From Membranihabitans maritimus (lineage in GTDB: Bacteria > Bacteroidota > Bacteroidia > Chitinophagales > Saprospiraceae): DNA of 64,000 bases. Shown in pieces: positions 44,477-53,633 of the stretch. The first letter of the stretch is position 1. Every line of letters begins with the position of its first letter. The stretch lies in the NCBI RefSeq assembly GCF_021729145.1, contig NZ_JAJSLW010000001.1, positions 495,128 through 559,127 of the forward strand, written 5' to 3'. A model generated the notes under the pieces. The model made no database searches, had not been told where the DNA came from, and saw only the letters and a program-made list of their open reading frames with translations. A program made the translations under genes and the position numbers.

Positions 44477-44587
44477 AGTTGTAGAATTTTGATGATTGTA
44501 TTAAAGATAATAATTATCAAAGAATTTATTATCTTCCTTACCCAGGAATAGGATCAGTACTTCCTTTTAATTAACAAGTTTTCAATC

Positions 44588-46150
44588 ATGAAGATCACTT
44601 TTTACCTTTTATGTGCTGCTTTTTACTTTTTTGTTTCCTGTTCCGGCCCCGAACAAAATAATGAATTGCCGCGCATTGCCATCGCCGGAATCGCTATTGA
44701 ATCCAGTACCTTTTCTCCTGCTGTAACCTACAGAGATGGGTTTCGAATTAAAAGAGGTAATGAAATTTTTACATCCTACCCATTCATGGAGGCGGACTCT
44801 GCCAACCGTAAAAAAGCAGAATGGTTGCCGGCACTGACCGCACGAGCTATTCCAGGTGGTATAGTGGATCGTGAAACTTACGAATCAATGAGTCAAGAAA
44901 TACTAGATAGTCTCAAAAGCCAAAAACCTCTTGACGGCCTTTTTTTCGACATCCATGGTGCGATGAGCGTCCAGGATATGGATGACCCGGAAGGCGATCT
45001 TATCGAACGAATAAGGGAGGTAATTGGCCCGGAAACACTAATATCTACTTCCATGGATTTACATGGAAATGTCACTCATCGCCTGGCCAAACATTCTGAC
45101 CTGATTACCTGTTATCGCCTGGCACCGCATGAAGACGCCCTGGAATCCAAGAAAAGGGCCATGGACAATTTACTGGAAAGATTGGAATCAGGAAAAGGAA
45201 AGCCTGAATATAAGGCTTACATCCCCGTCCCTATCCTCCTCCCTGGCGAAAAGACAAGTACGCGGGTAGAGCCCGGTAAAAGTTTATATGCAAAAGTCGA
45301 TCCGGCGACCCAGGTCGAAGGTGTCATCGACGCTGCCATTTGGATGGGATATCCCTGGGCAGATGAACCGAGAAACCACGGTGTAGTGATGGTGACAGGA
45401 GATGGCCGTAAAGAGGTGGCTTCGGCGGCAAAGAACCTGGCGCAGAGCTACTGGGATGTACGGCATGATTTTGAATTTGTAGCTCCTACTGCAACTCTAA
45501 AAGAAAGTCTCGATAAAGCCGTAAGCAGTGATGCAAAACCTTTTATGATTAGCGATTCCGGAGATAACCCTACGGCCGGAGGAGCCGGGGATGTAACCTG
45601 GACGCTTGAAAAAATCCTGGCACGTCCAGAATTTCAATCCACGGACGGCCCCTCTTTGATATATGCATCCATTCCCGGACCGGAATTAGTAGAAGAAGCA
45701 GTAAGACTCGGCATTGGTGAAGAGGTAGAAGCTATAGTCGGTGCTGCTGTTGATGACCGATATGCACCCCCTCTTGAATTAAATGGAACAATCACAGCCA
45801 TTGAATATGGAGATCCAGCCGCAGAAACTGAAGTAGTGGTCAAAGTTGGAAGTGTGAGTGTTATTGTTACTAAAAAACGCAAACCCTATCATCGCGAAAG
45901 TGACTTTAATAATTTGGAACTGAATCCCCGCGAAACAGATATTGTTGTTGTCAAGATTGGCTATCTGGTACCGGAATTATATGACATGCGAAAGGATTGG
46001 CTGCTTGCCCTTACTCCCGGGGGTGTAGATCAGGATTTATTGCGTCTGGATTACAAAAGGATTCAACGACCAATGATCCCTTTTGACCCCGAAATGGATG
46101 ATCCTGATCTTTCTGTGCAGTGGATACCTGCTGCAAATGAGGAGAATTAA
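44588..46150 (+). CDS. M81 family metallopeptidase (MlrC-like), lipoprotein
   Basis: Protein of 520 residues with a lipoprotein signal (FYFFVSCSGPE, Cys19). It belongs to the M81 family, whose founding member MlrC degrades linearised microcystin. Metal-binding motifs are FFDIHGAM (~118-125) and STSMDLHGNVT (~154-164), with CYRLAPHEDALE downstream. DNPTAGGAGDVTW is conserved near residue 328. The native substrate in this organism is unknown and toxin degradation should not be assumed. It follows the VOC gene divergently. Confidence 0.92.
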   Translation: MKITFYLLCAAFYFFVSCSGPEQNNELPRIAIAGIAIESSTFSPAVTYRDGFRIKRGNEIFTSYPFMEADSANRKKAEWLPALTARAIPGGIVDRETYESMSQEILDSLKSQKPLDGLFFDIHGAMSVQDMDDPEGDLIERIREVIGPETLISTSMDLHGNVTHRLAKHSDLITCYRLAPHEDALESKKRAMDNLLERLESGKGKPEYKAYIPVPILLPGEKTSTRVEPGKSLYAKVDPATQVEGVIDAAIWMGYPWADEPRNHGVVMVTGDGRKEVASAAKNLAQSYWDVRHDFEFVAPTATLKESLDKAVSSDAKPFMISDSGDNPTAGGAGDVTWTLEKILARPEFQSTDGPSLIYASIPGPELVEEAVRLGIGEEVEAIVGAAVDDRYAPPLELNGTITAIEYGDPAAETEVVVKVGSVSVIVTKKRKPYHRESDFNNLELNPRETDIVVVKIGYLVPELYDMRKDWLLALTPGGVDQDLLRLDYKRIQRPMIPFDPEMDDPDLSVQWIPAANEEN

Positions 46151-46236
46151 TTTAAGTTCTTTATTCCATTTGCTGGTATAATTTCAAAACATTAGCTTCA
46201 GTGAATTTGCTGAATACGTGATAATTGCAACTCATT

Positions 46237-46489
46237 ATGTCAAACACGAAACTGACTTTAAATATAAATGAAGAAATAATTGTTAAAGAGAAGCCATTGG
46301 CTAAACACCATAAAATTAGTTTGTCTAAAATGGTAGAACACTATTTAAGCTGCCTTTCCAAACAAGCTAAGGGTGATACTGCATTACCCGGTTGGATAAA
46401 AGAACTTCCTGCCGTGAAAAAAAACAACTCACGATTTTGATCACAAGACTGAATATAGAAGACATCTTGCTGATAAATATGAGGCATGA
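46237..46489 (+). pseudogene. DUF6364-type antitoxin, frameshifted in a poly-A tract
   Basis: The first part reads MSNTKLTLNINEEIIVKEKP and ISLSKMVEHYLSCLSK, the ribbon-helix-helix-like start of DUF6364 antitoxins. An eight-A run near 46417-46424 shifts the frame, giving a premature end at 46440. With seven A the frame continues as KTTHDFDHKTEYRRHLADKY EA and stops at TGA 46487-46489, which overlaps the toxin ATG. That ending (HLADKYE) is the normal family C-terminus, so a one-base insertion explains the break. It may be a sequencing error, slippage or true decay. Confidence 0.78.
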
Positions 46490-46887
46490 CTTCTTTATTT
46501 ATCGATTCAGATATTTTGTTGGATGCTATGCTATTGAGAGAGCCCCACTATATTCTTGCATTCGAATTGCTGGCCTTGGTGGATTGGGATGGTCATTCTT
46601 TATAGACTTCGGCCCACAGTTTACTAAATGTATACTATTTTGCCAGTAAGAAGTCCGGGAAAAAGGCTGAGAGTAGGTCAATCTTATTGCTCGAGGAAAA
46701 GCTAACAATACGTTCCACTCATGGTTCTGCCATAAAACAGGCTCTATTGTCTGACTTTTCGGACATAGAGGATGCAATATAATATGAACTTGCCATAGAG
46801 AGCAAATGCGATATAATAATTACGCGTAACTTAAAGGACTATAGAGGATCCAATCTACCCATTATGACGGCCGAACAATATTTGTAA
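46486..46887 (+). pseudogene. PIN-domain toxin with two in-frame stops
   Basis: A frame of 133 codons without any frameshift carries TAG at codon 40 and TAA at codon 99. Reading through gives MTSLFIDSDILLDAMLLREP (first PIN aspartate at residue 7), later LSDFSDIEDAI-stop-YELAIESKCD and IIITRNLKDYRGSNLPIMTA, the classical VapC-like C-terminal half with acidic residues in place. The ATGA overlap with the repaired antitoxin frame confirms the pair. The gene is inactive as it stands. Confidence 0.82.
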
Positions 46888-47118
46888 GTGAATAAATATA
46901 ACGGACTCCAATAATCCACTCTTTCCCTGTAGCCCTTGAGCTAAACTTCATAAATTTTGTTTTGAAATTAAGGTCATCGCATTAATCAGGTGTAATCTTT
47001 TTATCAGAGTCCATTCTCTTGAAAACCCTTTATAACCAACTATATATCAGAATCAACCCTATATTTTAATGGGGCAGCTATGATTTGGACAATATTCTCC
47101 ATCCCTGGATAATATATA

Positions 47119-47568
47119 TTAAACCCCGATATCTTCATTCCAAAGCTTTGGTTTTTCTCTAATAAACTGCTTCATTAACTGTACACACTCCTTGTTATCC
47201 ATCACGGTTACTTCCACGCCTCTCGATTTCAAAAGTTCTTCTTCCCCCATAAATGTACTATTTTCACCAATTACCACCCGGGGAATCCCATATAAAAGTA
47301 TCGCACCAGAGCACATGGGACACGGGGAAAGGGTAGTATATAAGGTACACTTATTATATATAGATGCCGGTTGCCTCCCGGCATTCTCCAAAGCATCCAT
47401 TTCACCGTGAAGCACAGTGCTGTTTTTTTGGACTCTACGATTATGGCCACGTCCAATAATTTGGTTATTGCATACTAAAACTGAGCCAATTGGGATACCG
47501 CCTTCTTTGTAACCAATCCGTGCTTCTTCAATAGCTTCATCAAGAAATTTATCATGCATTGTATTCAT
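47119..47568 (-). CDS. Cytosine deaminase, fungal FCY1-like type
   Basis: Zinc-dependent CDA-fold deaminase of 149 residues. The zinc motifs are HGEMDALEN (~53-61) and SPCPMCSGAI (~86-95). The whole chain follows yeast cytosine deaminase Fcy1 as I remember it: EEARIGYKEGGIPIGSVLV, GRGHNRRVQKNSTVLHGEMD, YGIPRVVIGEN, and the end FIREKPKLWNEDIGV. It should therefore convert cytosine to uracil in pyrimidine salvage. This type differs from the larger bacterial CodA amidohydrolase. No codB-like permease is adjacent. An alternative is guanine deaminase-like activity, which I consider less likely. Confidence 0.85.
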   Translation of the reverse strand: MNTMHDKFLDEAIEEARIGYKEGGIPIGSVLVCNNQIIGRGHNRRVQKNSTVLHGEMDALENAGRQPASIYNKCTLYTTLSPCPMCSGAILLYGIPRVVIGENSTFMGEEELLKSRGVEVTVMDNKECVQLMKQFIREKPKLWNEDIGV

Positions 47569-47768
47569 GTTTTGAATTTAATACCTGAATAAATATACAT
47601 ATTCCATATTATACTGATAAAGTGGTCACATTTTTCTACGTTTTAAAGTGTATAAGATAGGGATCCGAAAACGCGAAAGAAGTTGTGACTGCTTAAGTAA
47701 ATGAAATGTCTGTCATTTTTACTATATTAAAATTTTGGCTGTATTAATTAAAAATTAACTTACCTATT

Positions 47769-49241
47769 TTGATTCGTTTGCTACAATTTGAATGGAAAGC
47801 GTTTTTACGATCAGCATCGTACAATACCCACCTTTTTATTAAAATCATTTTGGCTTTAGCGGCTTTATACTTGGTCATTTTGTTCTTTTCACTGGGGTTT
47901 GGATTGTACTTTATACTAGAAGAACAGGGCATGAAACCTTTTGATGTTGTAAACAGGGTTTTGATTTACTACATTTGCATCGATCTTGTCATTAGGTATT
48001 TTCTGCAAAAAATGCCTGTTATGAATATCCGTCCTTTTATGATAGTCAATTTAAAAAAGAATACGGTCATTAACTTTGCCATTACAAAAACCCTATTTTC
48101 ATTTTTTAATCTGGTCCATATATTTTTTCTAATTCCATTTTCTATTGTTCTTATAAATAAAGGATTTAATCTTAGCGGTGTTTTTTCCTGGTGTATTTGC
48201 ATTTTAGTACTTATTTACATAAATAATTATCTGAATTTACTGGCTAACAATCAGGATGTATTTTTGTATGGCTTAATTTCGGTTGTATGCATTGGAGGAT
48301 TAAGTGAGTATTTTGGCCTTTTGGACATAAGCAGATATACGTCCCCGATTTTTTACAATATGTATACAGGTAAAGGATCCCTGATTGTATTATTTTTAAT
48401 TATAGTAGGACTTCACTATGTTGTATTCCGATTCTACAAAAAGAATTTTTTCCTGGACGGAGGACTGTCTATACGGACCAGGTCAGTTCATGCCGGGGAC
48501 TATAGTTGGTTAAATCGCTTTGGTACGACCGGAATTTTTCTCAAAAATGATATAAAATTACTTTCTCGAAATAAACGCTCAAGGTCAACTCTTCTGATAA
48601 GCGTTCTCTTTACCCTTTATGGATTACTATTTTTCTCGGACGGTCTGGAGGTTTATGAGAATCCTACACTCCATATTTTTGCCGGAATATTCGTATCTGG
48701 TGGTTTTCTTTTCACGTTTGGGCAGTTCGTTCCCAGTTGGGATAGCGCTTATTATCCCTTGTTAATGAGCCAAAATATTCAGTATAGGGATTACCTCAAT
48801 TCCAAGTGGTGGCTTATCGTAATAGCCACAGGTATAAGCACGGTAATAAGTTCGTTTTATATTTTTTTCGGATGGGACGCCTATGTAGCTGTACTTACCG
48901 GAGCCATTTATAATATTGGGATTAATGCACATTTGGTTTTGATGGGAGGGGCATTCATAAAAACCCCAATCGATCTTTCAAAAAACAAAAATATATTCGG
49001 AGATAAGCAGGCGTTTAATATAAAGACTCTTTTGCTATCTCTTCCCAAGCTAGTACTACCAATTGTTTTATTTGCCATAGGCCAGAATATTTTCAACTCA
49101 ACCACAGGATATTTAATGGTGGCAGGAACTGGCATTTTGGGATTTACATTAAAACAAAGGGTGTTTAAACAGATTGAAAAAATTTATCAAAAGGAAAAAT
49201 ACAAGACTCTCAAAGCCTATAAAGCACAAAATAATTTCTAA
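47769..49241 (+). CDS. DUF5687 family ABC transporter permease
   Basis: Inner-membrane protein of 490 residues with about 10-12 predicted helices, matching the DUF5687 family found in Bacteroidota. The N-terminus LLQFEWKAFLRSASYNTHLF and the central loop GIFLKNDIKLLSRNKRSRST are typical. It begins with TTG at 47769; no in-frame ATG precedes the conserved FEWKAF motif. The ATPase gene starts on its last base, so the two form a transporter, probably an exporter. The cargo is unknown. Confidence 0.88.
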   Translation: MIRLLQFEWKAFLRSASYNTHLFIKIILALAALYLVILFFSLGFGLYFILEEQGMKPFDVVNRVLIYYICIDLVIRYFLQKMPVMNIRPFMIVNLKKNTVINFAITKTLFSFFNLVHIFFLIPFSIVLINKGFNLSGVFSWCICILVLIYINNYLNLLANNQDVFLYGLISVVCIGGLSEYFGLLDISRYTSPIFYNMYTGKGSLIVLFLIIVGLHYVVFRFYKKNFFLDGGLSIRTRSVHAGDYSWLNRFGTTGIFLKNDIKLLSRNKRSRSTLLISVLFTLYGLLFFSDGLEVYENPTLHIFAGIFVSGGFLFTFGQFVPSWDSAYYPLLMSQNIQYRDYLNSKWWLIVIATGISTVISSFYIFFGWDAYVAVLTGAIYNIGINAHLVLMGGAFIKTPIDLSKNKNIFGDKQAFNIKTLLLSLPKLVLPIVLFAIGQNIFNSTTGYLMVAGTGILGFTLKQRVFKQIEKIYQKEKYKTLKAYKAQNNF

Positions 49242-49954
49242 TGATAGAAGTACATGAAATAGTCAAAAAGTATGGTGAGAATAATATAGTTTTGAATATT
49301 GAACAGCTTTACATTCCAAAAGGGCAGTGCTTTGGTTTGGTGGGAAATAACGGAGCTGGAAAAACTACTTTATTCAGTCTTTTGCTTGATTTAATTCAAC
49401 CGACAACAGGCCGCATAGTTTCGAATAACATTCAAGTGAATCTCAGTGAGGAGTGGAAGCCTTTTACCTCCGCTTATATAGATGAAAGCTTCCTGATCGG
49501 ATATTTGACTCCGGAAGAATATTTTTATTTTATAGGTGAATTAAGAGGATGGAAACAAAACGAGGTTGATGAATTCATAGGAGGGTTTCAGGATTTTTTT
49601 AATGGTGAAATTCTGGGAAGAAAAAAATATATTCGGGATCTATCCAAAGGAAATGCAAAAAAGACCGGTATAATTGCCGCTCTGATCGGGAATCCACAAA
49701 TCATTATCCTGGACGAACCTTTTGCAAACCTTGATCCTACTACACAATTCAGACTTAAATTTATTCTGAGAAAATTACTTGAAAATAAAGAAACCACGGT
49801 GTTGATCTCGAGCCATGACCTCCAACATATTGTAGAAGTGTCCGAGCGAATCGTAGTCCTGGATAGGGGGTGTATTGTAAAAGACATTCAAAAGTCTGAA
49901 GAAACCATGCAAGAACTGGAGTCATTCTTCAAGGACAAAATTTCTTTAACTTAG
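49241..49954 (+). CDS. ABC transporter ATP-binding protein
   Basis: ATPase of 237 residues that energises the adjacent DUF5687 permease. Walker A is GNNGAGKTTL (~35-44), the signature is LSKGNAKKTG in place of LSGGQ, Walker B is IIILDEPFANLDP (~156-168), and the switch histidine is in LISSHDLQHI. The altered signature LSKGN is common in ABC-2 type export ATPases. The start shares a base with the permease stop. Confidence 0.93.
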   Translation: MIEVHEIVKKYGENNIVLNIEQLYIPKGQCFGLVGNNGAGKTTLFSLLLDLIQPTTGRIVSNNIQVNLSEEWKPFTSAYIDESFLIGYLTPEEYFYFIGELRGWKQNEVDEFIGGFQDFFNGEILGRKKYIRDLSKGNAKKTGIIAALIGNPQIIILDEPFANLDPTTQFRLKFILRKLLENKETTVLISSHDLQHIVEVSERIVVLDRGCIVKDIQKSEETMQELESFFKDKISLT

Positions 49955-50089
49955 CGTTTAATTCCAACTGGTAAAACATTCTACTAAATATATTCCAGGT
50001 ATCATCCAGTGCTTTGGAATTTTAAAATTAAAACCATGTTTACCATTTTGGTGCCTATATGTTTTTTTCAAATCAAAACCGACCTTTTT

Positions 50090-50809
50090 ATGAATACATT
50101 GGTGATGGGTGCCAGCGGCGAGACAGGGAGATTATTGGTTGATCAATTAGTAAATGCAGGACAAAAAGTAAAAATAATTGTCCGATCCCCGGATAAATTG
50201 CCTGAAAACTGGATAAGGAATAATATGATAACGGTCGTCCACGCCGGAATAGCAAAAATCAAAATTAATGAAATGGCCGAATTGATCAGAGATTGTCAGG
50301 CAGTCGCATGTTGCCTGGGGCACAATCTCACTATAAAAGGAATTTTTGGACCTCCCAGGAAATTGGTGACCAATGCAGTGCAACTGACTTGTAAAGCAAT
50401 TCTGCAAAACGCACCGGAGAAACCGGTAAAATTTGTTCTAATGAATACGGCAGGTAACAGGAATCGAGATTTGAATGAATCCGAATCAACAGGAGAGAAG
50501 ATAGTGTCCCTGCTACTTCGGCTTATCTTACCACCCCATCTGGATAATGAAAAGGCAGCAGATTATTTAAGGGTAAAAGTCGGAAAGAATAATCCTGTAA
50601 TTGAATGGACTGCAGTCCGACCTGATAATTTGATAAATGAAAAAGAGGTTTCCGGGTACTCGTTACATATATCTCCGACCCGAAGTCCTATTTTCAATCC
50701 TGGCGAAACCAGTAGAATTAATGTAGGACATTTCATGGCCAATCTTATTACCAACCAGAATATATGGAACAAATGGAAGGGTAATATGCCTGTAATCTAC
50801 AATACATAA
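50090..50809 (+). CDS. NAD(P)-binding atypical SDR (NmrA/YwnB-like)
   Basis: Rossmann-fold protein of 239 residues from the preferred ATG at 50090. The open frame extends to 50009, but the added 27 residues precede the dinucleotide-binding start MNTLVMGASGETGRLLVDQL . The GASGETG motif binds NAD(P). VKFVLMNTAGNRNRDL and EWTAVRPDNL are typical of atypical short-chain reductases that act as reductases or redox sensors. The usual catalytic YxxxK is not evident. It is a single gene after the ABC pair. Confidence 0.86.
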   Translation: MNTLVMGASGETGRLLVDQLVNAGQKVKIIVRSPDKLPENWIRNNMITVVHAGIAKIKINEMAELIRDCQAVACCLGHNLTIKGIFGPPRKLVTNAVQLTCKAILQNAPEKPVKFVLMNTAGNRNRDLNESESTGEKIVSLLLRLILPPHLDNEKAADYLRVKVGKNNPVIEWTAVRPDNLINEKEVSGYSLHISPTRSPIFNPGETSRINVGHFMANLITNQNIWNKWKGNMPVIYNT

Positions 50810-51228
50810 TACCATTAACAATCTTTTCATTAAAAGCACTCACTACGCCCCCAAACCCAATGAAGAGAAAAGGGATTACTATTCCAACTCTTTAAATAAA
50901 GTGAGAAACTAGAAACTGCAAAGAAGGCAAATTCAGCCAATAATTAAATTGTGAATAGGGACAAATTAAGCTCCATCTTCCAGGGACTTAGTTTCCGTTT
51001 ATCCTATTGGGGTTCTATATTCAGAAAACCAGTAAGTTTAAATTTTGTGAAGCTTCAATATGTTATTAGCGATAGCAATTGATCATACACCCAAGACACT
51101 ATGCATTTCCACATGTATTAAAAATAATCTTTTAGAAATATATATAGTTTTTTGTAAAAAGATTACCTTGGGTTTCTAAGTGTGACTCTAATCGTCATTA
51201 CAACTTGTTCTTTATTTATTTCTAACCT
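50810..51228. other. Intergenic region without recognised feature
   Basis: These 419 bases between the SDR gene and the DUF5916 gene contain no coherent frame, RNA gene or clear promoter. The composition is AT-rich with several short A and T runs. Confidence 0.5.
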
Positions 51229-53613
51229 ATGTCAAATTTTAGCAAAAACCACAACACTGCTAAAATAGCAGCATTTTTTTTGCTAACTACATTATTTGTC
51301 TCTTCAACTGTCTTTGGTCAAAGAACAGTTGATTATGACCAATACCCCGAAACTTATTTTGATTCCATCAGAGCATTAATATATGATACGGTTCAGGAAA
51401 ATTATACGATACCCGCTTATCAATTAGATCAAAAAAGTGAACAAATAATTGTGGATGGCAAATTACAGGAAGATGTCTGGAAAAAAGCCGAACACAGAGG
51501 AGGATTTCTCGAAAAGGAACCATTTCCACTTGTCCCTATAAGTGAAAAAACCGAATTCGCCATTTTATATGATGAAGAGAATTTATATATAGGGGTATGG
51601 TGCTGGGATTCCGAGCCGGAAAAAATCGTACAGGAATTATCTCCACGCGGCACTTCTGCCCCGGATCATGTAATGCTCTTTATCGATAGCTATCACGACC
51701 ACAGAACCGGATACAAACTTGTCGTTTCTCCAACCGGCGTTCAAGTAGATGAACTTCGTTATGATGACATAAAGCGTGACAATAATTGGAATGGCGTATG
51801 GTATTCTGAAGGTTCCGTAGATACTAATGGATGGTATGCTGAAGTCAAAGTCCCCTTTTATAATTTTAGATATAATAACAAGCCCTGGCAGACCTGGGGT
51901 TTTAATATTATCCGGAACATTTCAAAGAATGCTTCAAGAGGGCAATGGAAACCGCACCTACCCGAATGGGATAATACTACCAGGATGTCCCAGATGGGGA
52001 ACGTAGAAAATATAAAAAATATTAGTTCCGGCAGAAAATTTGAATTTAGACCTTATACAGCAGCGGGAACCTCTAATTCTATTACGACTAATCCTACCAA
52101 ATCGATAAATATCGGAGGAGATATAAGGTATAGCCCTACCCCTAACCTTACTGCAGATCTTACCATCAATCCGGATTTTGCCCAGGTAGATGCCGATGTA
52201 TTTGAAATCAACCTTACAAGGTTTCCTATCAGGTTTAAAGAATTAAGACCTTTTTTTACCGAAAGAATAAATGTCTTTAATACTCCGAGAGAACTTTTTT
52301 ACAGTCGAAGAATCGGGGCAAGTGGAAGCATACTTGGCGGAGGTAAAATTACGGGAAAATTAAATCACGGTATCGAATTCGGATCCTTAGGAATCCGAAC
52401 AGGTAGTCCGATTTTTAAAAATGGGTCAGGTAATGCAGAAAAGGCCAACTTTGCTGTAGCTCGCGCAAAAAAGGATGTTTTCTCTTCGGGTAGTGTTGGG
52501 ATCCTGGCTGCTGTAAAAGAAGAAAGGGACAAATATAACCGCGTATTTGGTTTCGATGGAAATTTTATCCTCAAGCAAGATGACATCGTTGACTTTCAAA
52601 TTTCATCAGGGTCATATGAAAAAAGTATTGGCCAGACAATGGCCTACAACTTAGGGTATACGCATACAGGAGATTTGTGGGGTATAACGGCCAATTTGGA
52701 CCGGGTAGAACCAGGATTTGAAATAAATCGGATTGGATATATCCAAAAGGAACCGGATCGCGGTTGGAATAAAGGTATAGGATCCTTCCGATTTAGTCCC
52801 AGAATTAATAAACATAAGATACGAAGAATTACTTCTAATGTAAAGTATGAAGTGAGCCAGGATTTATTTACTACGCGTTATATTGAAAGTTGGCTTTTAA
52901 GATATTCAGACTTTATTCCGGATAATCAATTTGGAGAAATTGTACAATCTGACAATCACAATAGATCTATAAGTGACGGTCGGCGTCAATCGACAAACTT
53001 TATGGTTGGCGGGGACGCACTTGTGAATTTTATAAATGAAATGTCGTTATCCGCAGAGTATAGTTATTTTACTGCAACGGAATTGACAGGAAAATATAAT
53101 GGAAATTTTCTTAAACTCGAATATTCAACCAGACCACTAAATTTGGGAGCAAAATTTGCTGGCATTTTTTCTGCTTCTGGCGGAACATATTATAATTTTG
53201 AACAACAATTGGTAGGAAACCAGAGAACTTTTACCATTTCTGGCCAGGGTCGTTTAAGCCATAGCGTCTTATCAAAATTACAGGGTGGCTTTACGAAAAC
53301 TATGAATCAGTCAAATGAAAAAGACGGACAATTTTTTAATATATCATCAAATACAAATTGGATGTTTACCAAAGATTTCTTCTTAAGGGTTCACGCCCAG
53401 GGAATTTTTGGAACAGCCTACTTAAAAGCAAAACAGGTCAGTAATGATTACTTATTAAGTTGCTTATTAAGTTGGCAATATCGTCCAGGTAGTTTTATTT
53501 ATTTGGGATATAATGAAGGTCGCTATGATGAATTGGATCCCCAGATGATTAATCGTTTAGCCTTTAAAAACAGGACATTTGTTTTAAAAATCTCATATTT
53601 CTTTAGTTTATAA
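51229..53613 (+). CDS. DUF5916 outer-membrane protein with N-terminal CBM9-like domain
   Basis: Exported protein of 794 residues. A signal peptide (IAAFFLLTTLFVSSTVFGQ) ends near residue 31. Residues ~70-240 form a carbohydrate-binding family 9-like domain (IIVDGKLQEDVWKKAEHRGG, AILYDEENLYIGVWCWD, WYAEVKVPF). The rest is the DUF5916 barrel region (LTADLTINPDFAQVDADVFE INLTRF-like signature, FFTERINVF) that ends in a beta-signal (FVLKISYFFSL). It is predicted to sit in the outer membrane. Function is unknown, and family members are often next to peptide or glycan degradation genes. Confidence 0.9.
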   Translation: MSNFSKNHNTAKIAAFFLLTTLFVSSTVFGQRTVDYDQYPETYFDSIRALIYDTVQENYTIPAYQLDQKSEQIIVDGKLQEDVWKKAEHRGGFLEKEPFPLVPISEKTEFAILYDEENLYIGVWCWDSEPEKIVQELSPRGTSAPDHVMLFIDSYHDHRTGYKLVVSPTGVQVDELRYDDIKRDNNWNGVWYSEGSVDTNGWYAEVKVPFYNFRYNNKPWQTWGFNIIRNISKNASRGQWKPHLPEWDNTTRMSQMGNVENIKNISSGRKFEFRPYTAAGTSNSITTNPTKSINIGGDIRYSPTPNLTADLTINPDFAQVDADVFEINLTRFPIRFKELRPFFTERINVFNTPRELFYSRRIGASGSILGGGKITGKLNHGIEFGSLGIRTGSPIFKNGSGNAEKANFAVARAKKDVFSSGSVGILAAVKEERDKYNRVFGFDGNFILKQDDIVDFQISSGSYEKSIGQTMAYNLGYTHTGDLWGITANLDRVEPGFEINRIGYIQKEPDRGWNKGIGSFRFSPRINKHKIRRITSNVKYEVSQDLFTTRYIESWLLRYSDFIPDNQFGEIVQSDNHNRSISDGRRQSTNFMVGGDALVNFINEMSLSAEYSYFTATELTGKYNGNFLKLEYSTRPLNLGAKFAGIFSASGGTYYNFEQQLVGNQRTFTISGQGRLSHSVLSKLQGGFTKTMNQSNEKDGQFFNISSNTNWMFTKDFFLRVHAQGIFGTAYLKAKQVSNDYLLSCLLSWQYRPGSFIYLGYNEGRYDELDPQMINRLAFKNRTFVLKISYFFSL

Positions 53614-53633
53614 AAGGCACTTCTTGCGCAATA

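Noticed and set aside
46417..46424. Programmed ribosomal frameshift in the antitoxin
   Set aside because: The poly-A run could in principle slip, but the partner toxin is itself broken by two stops, so simple decay or a sequencing error is more likely.
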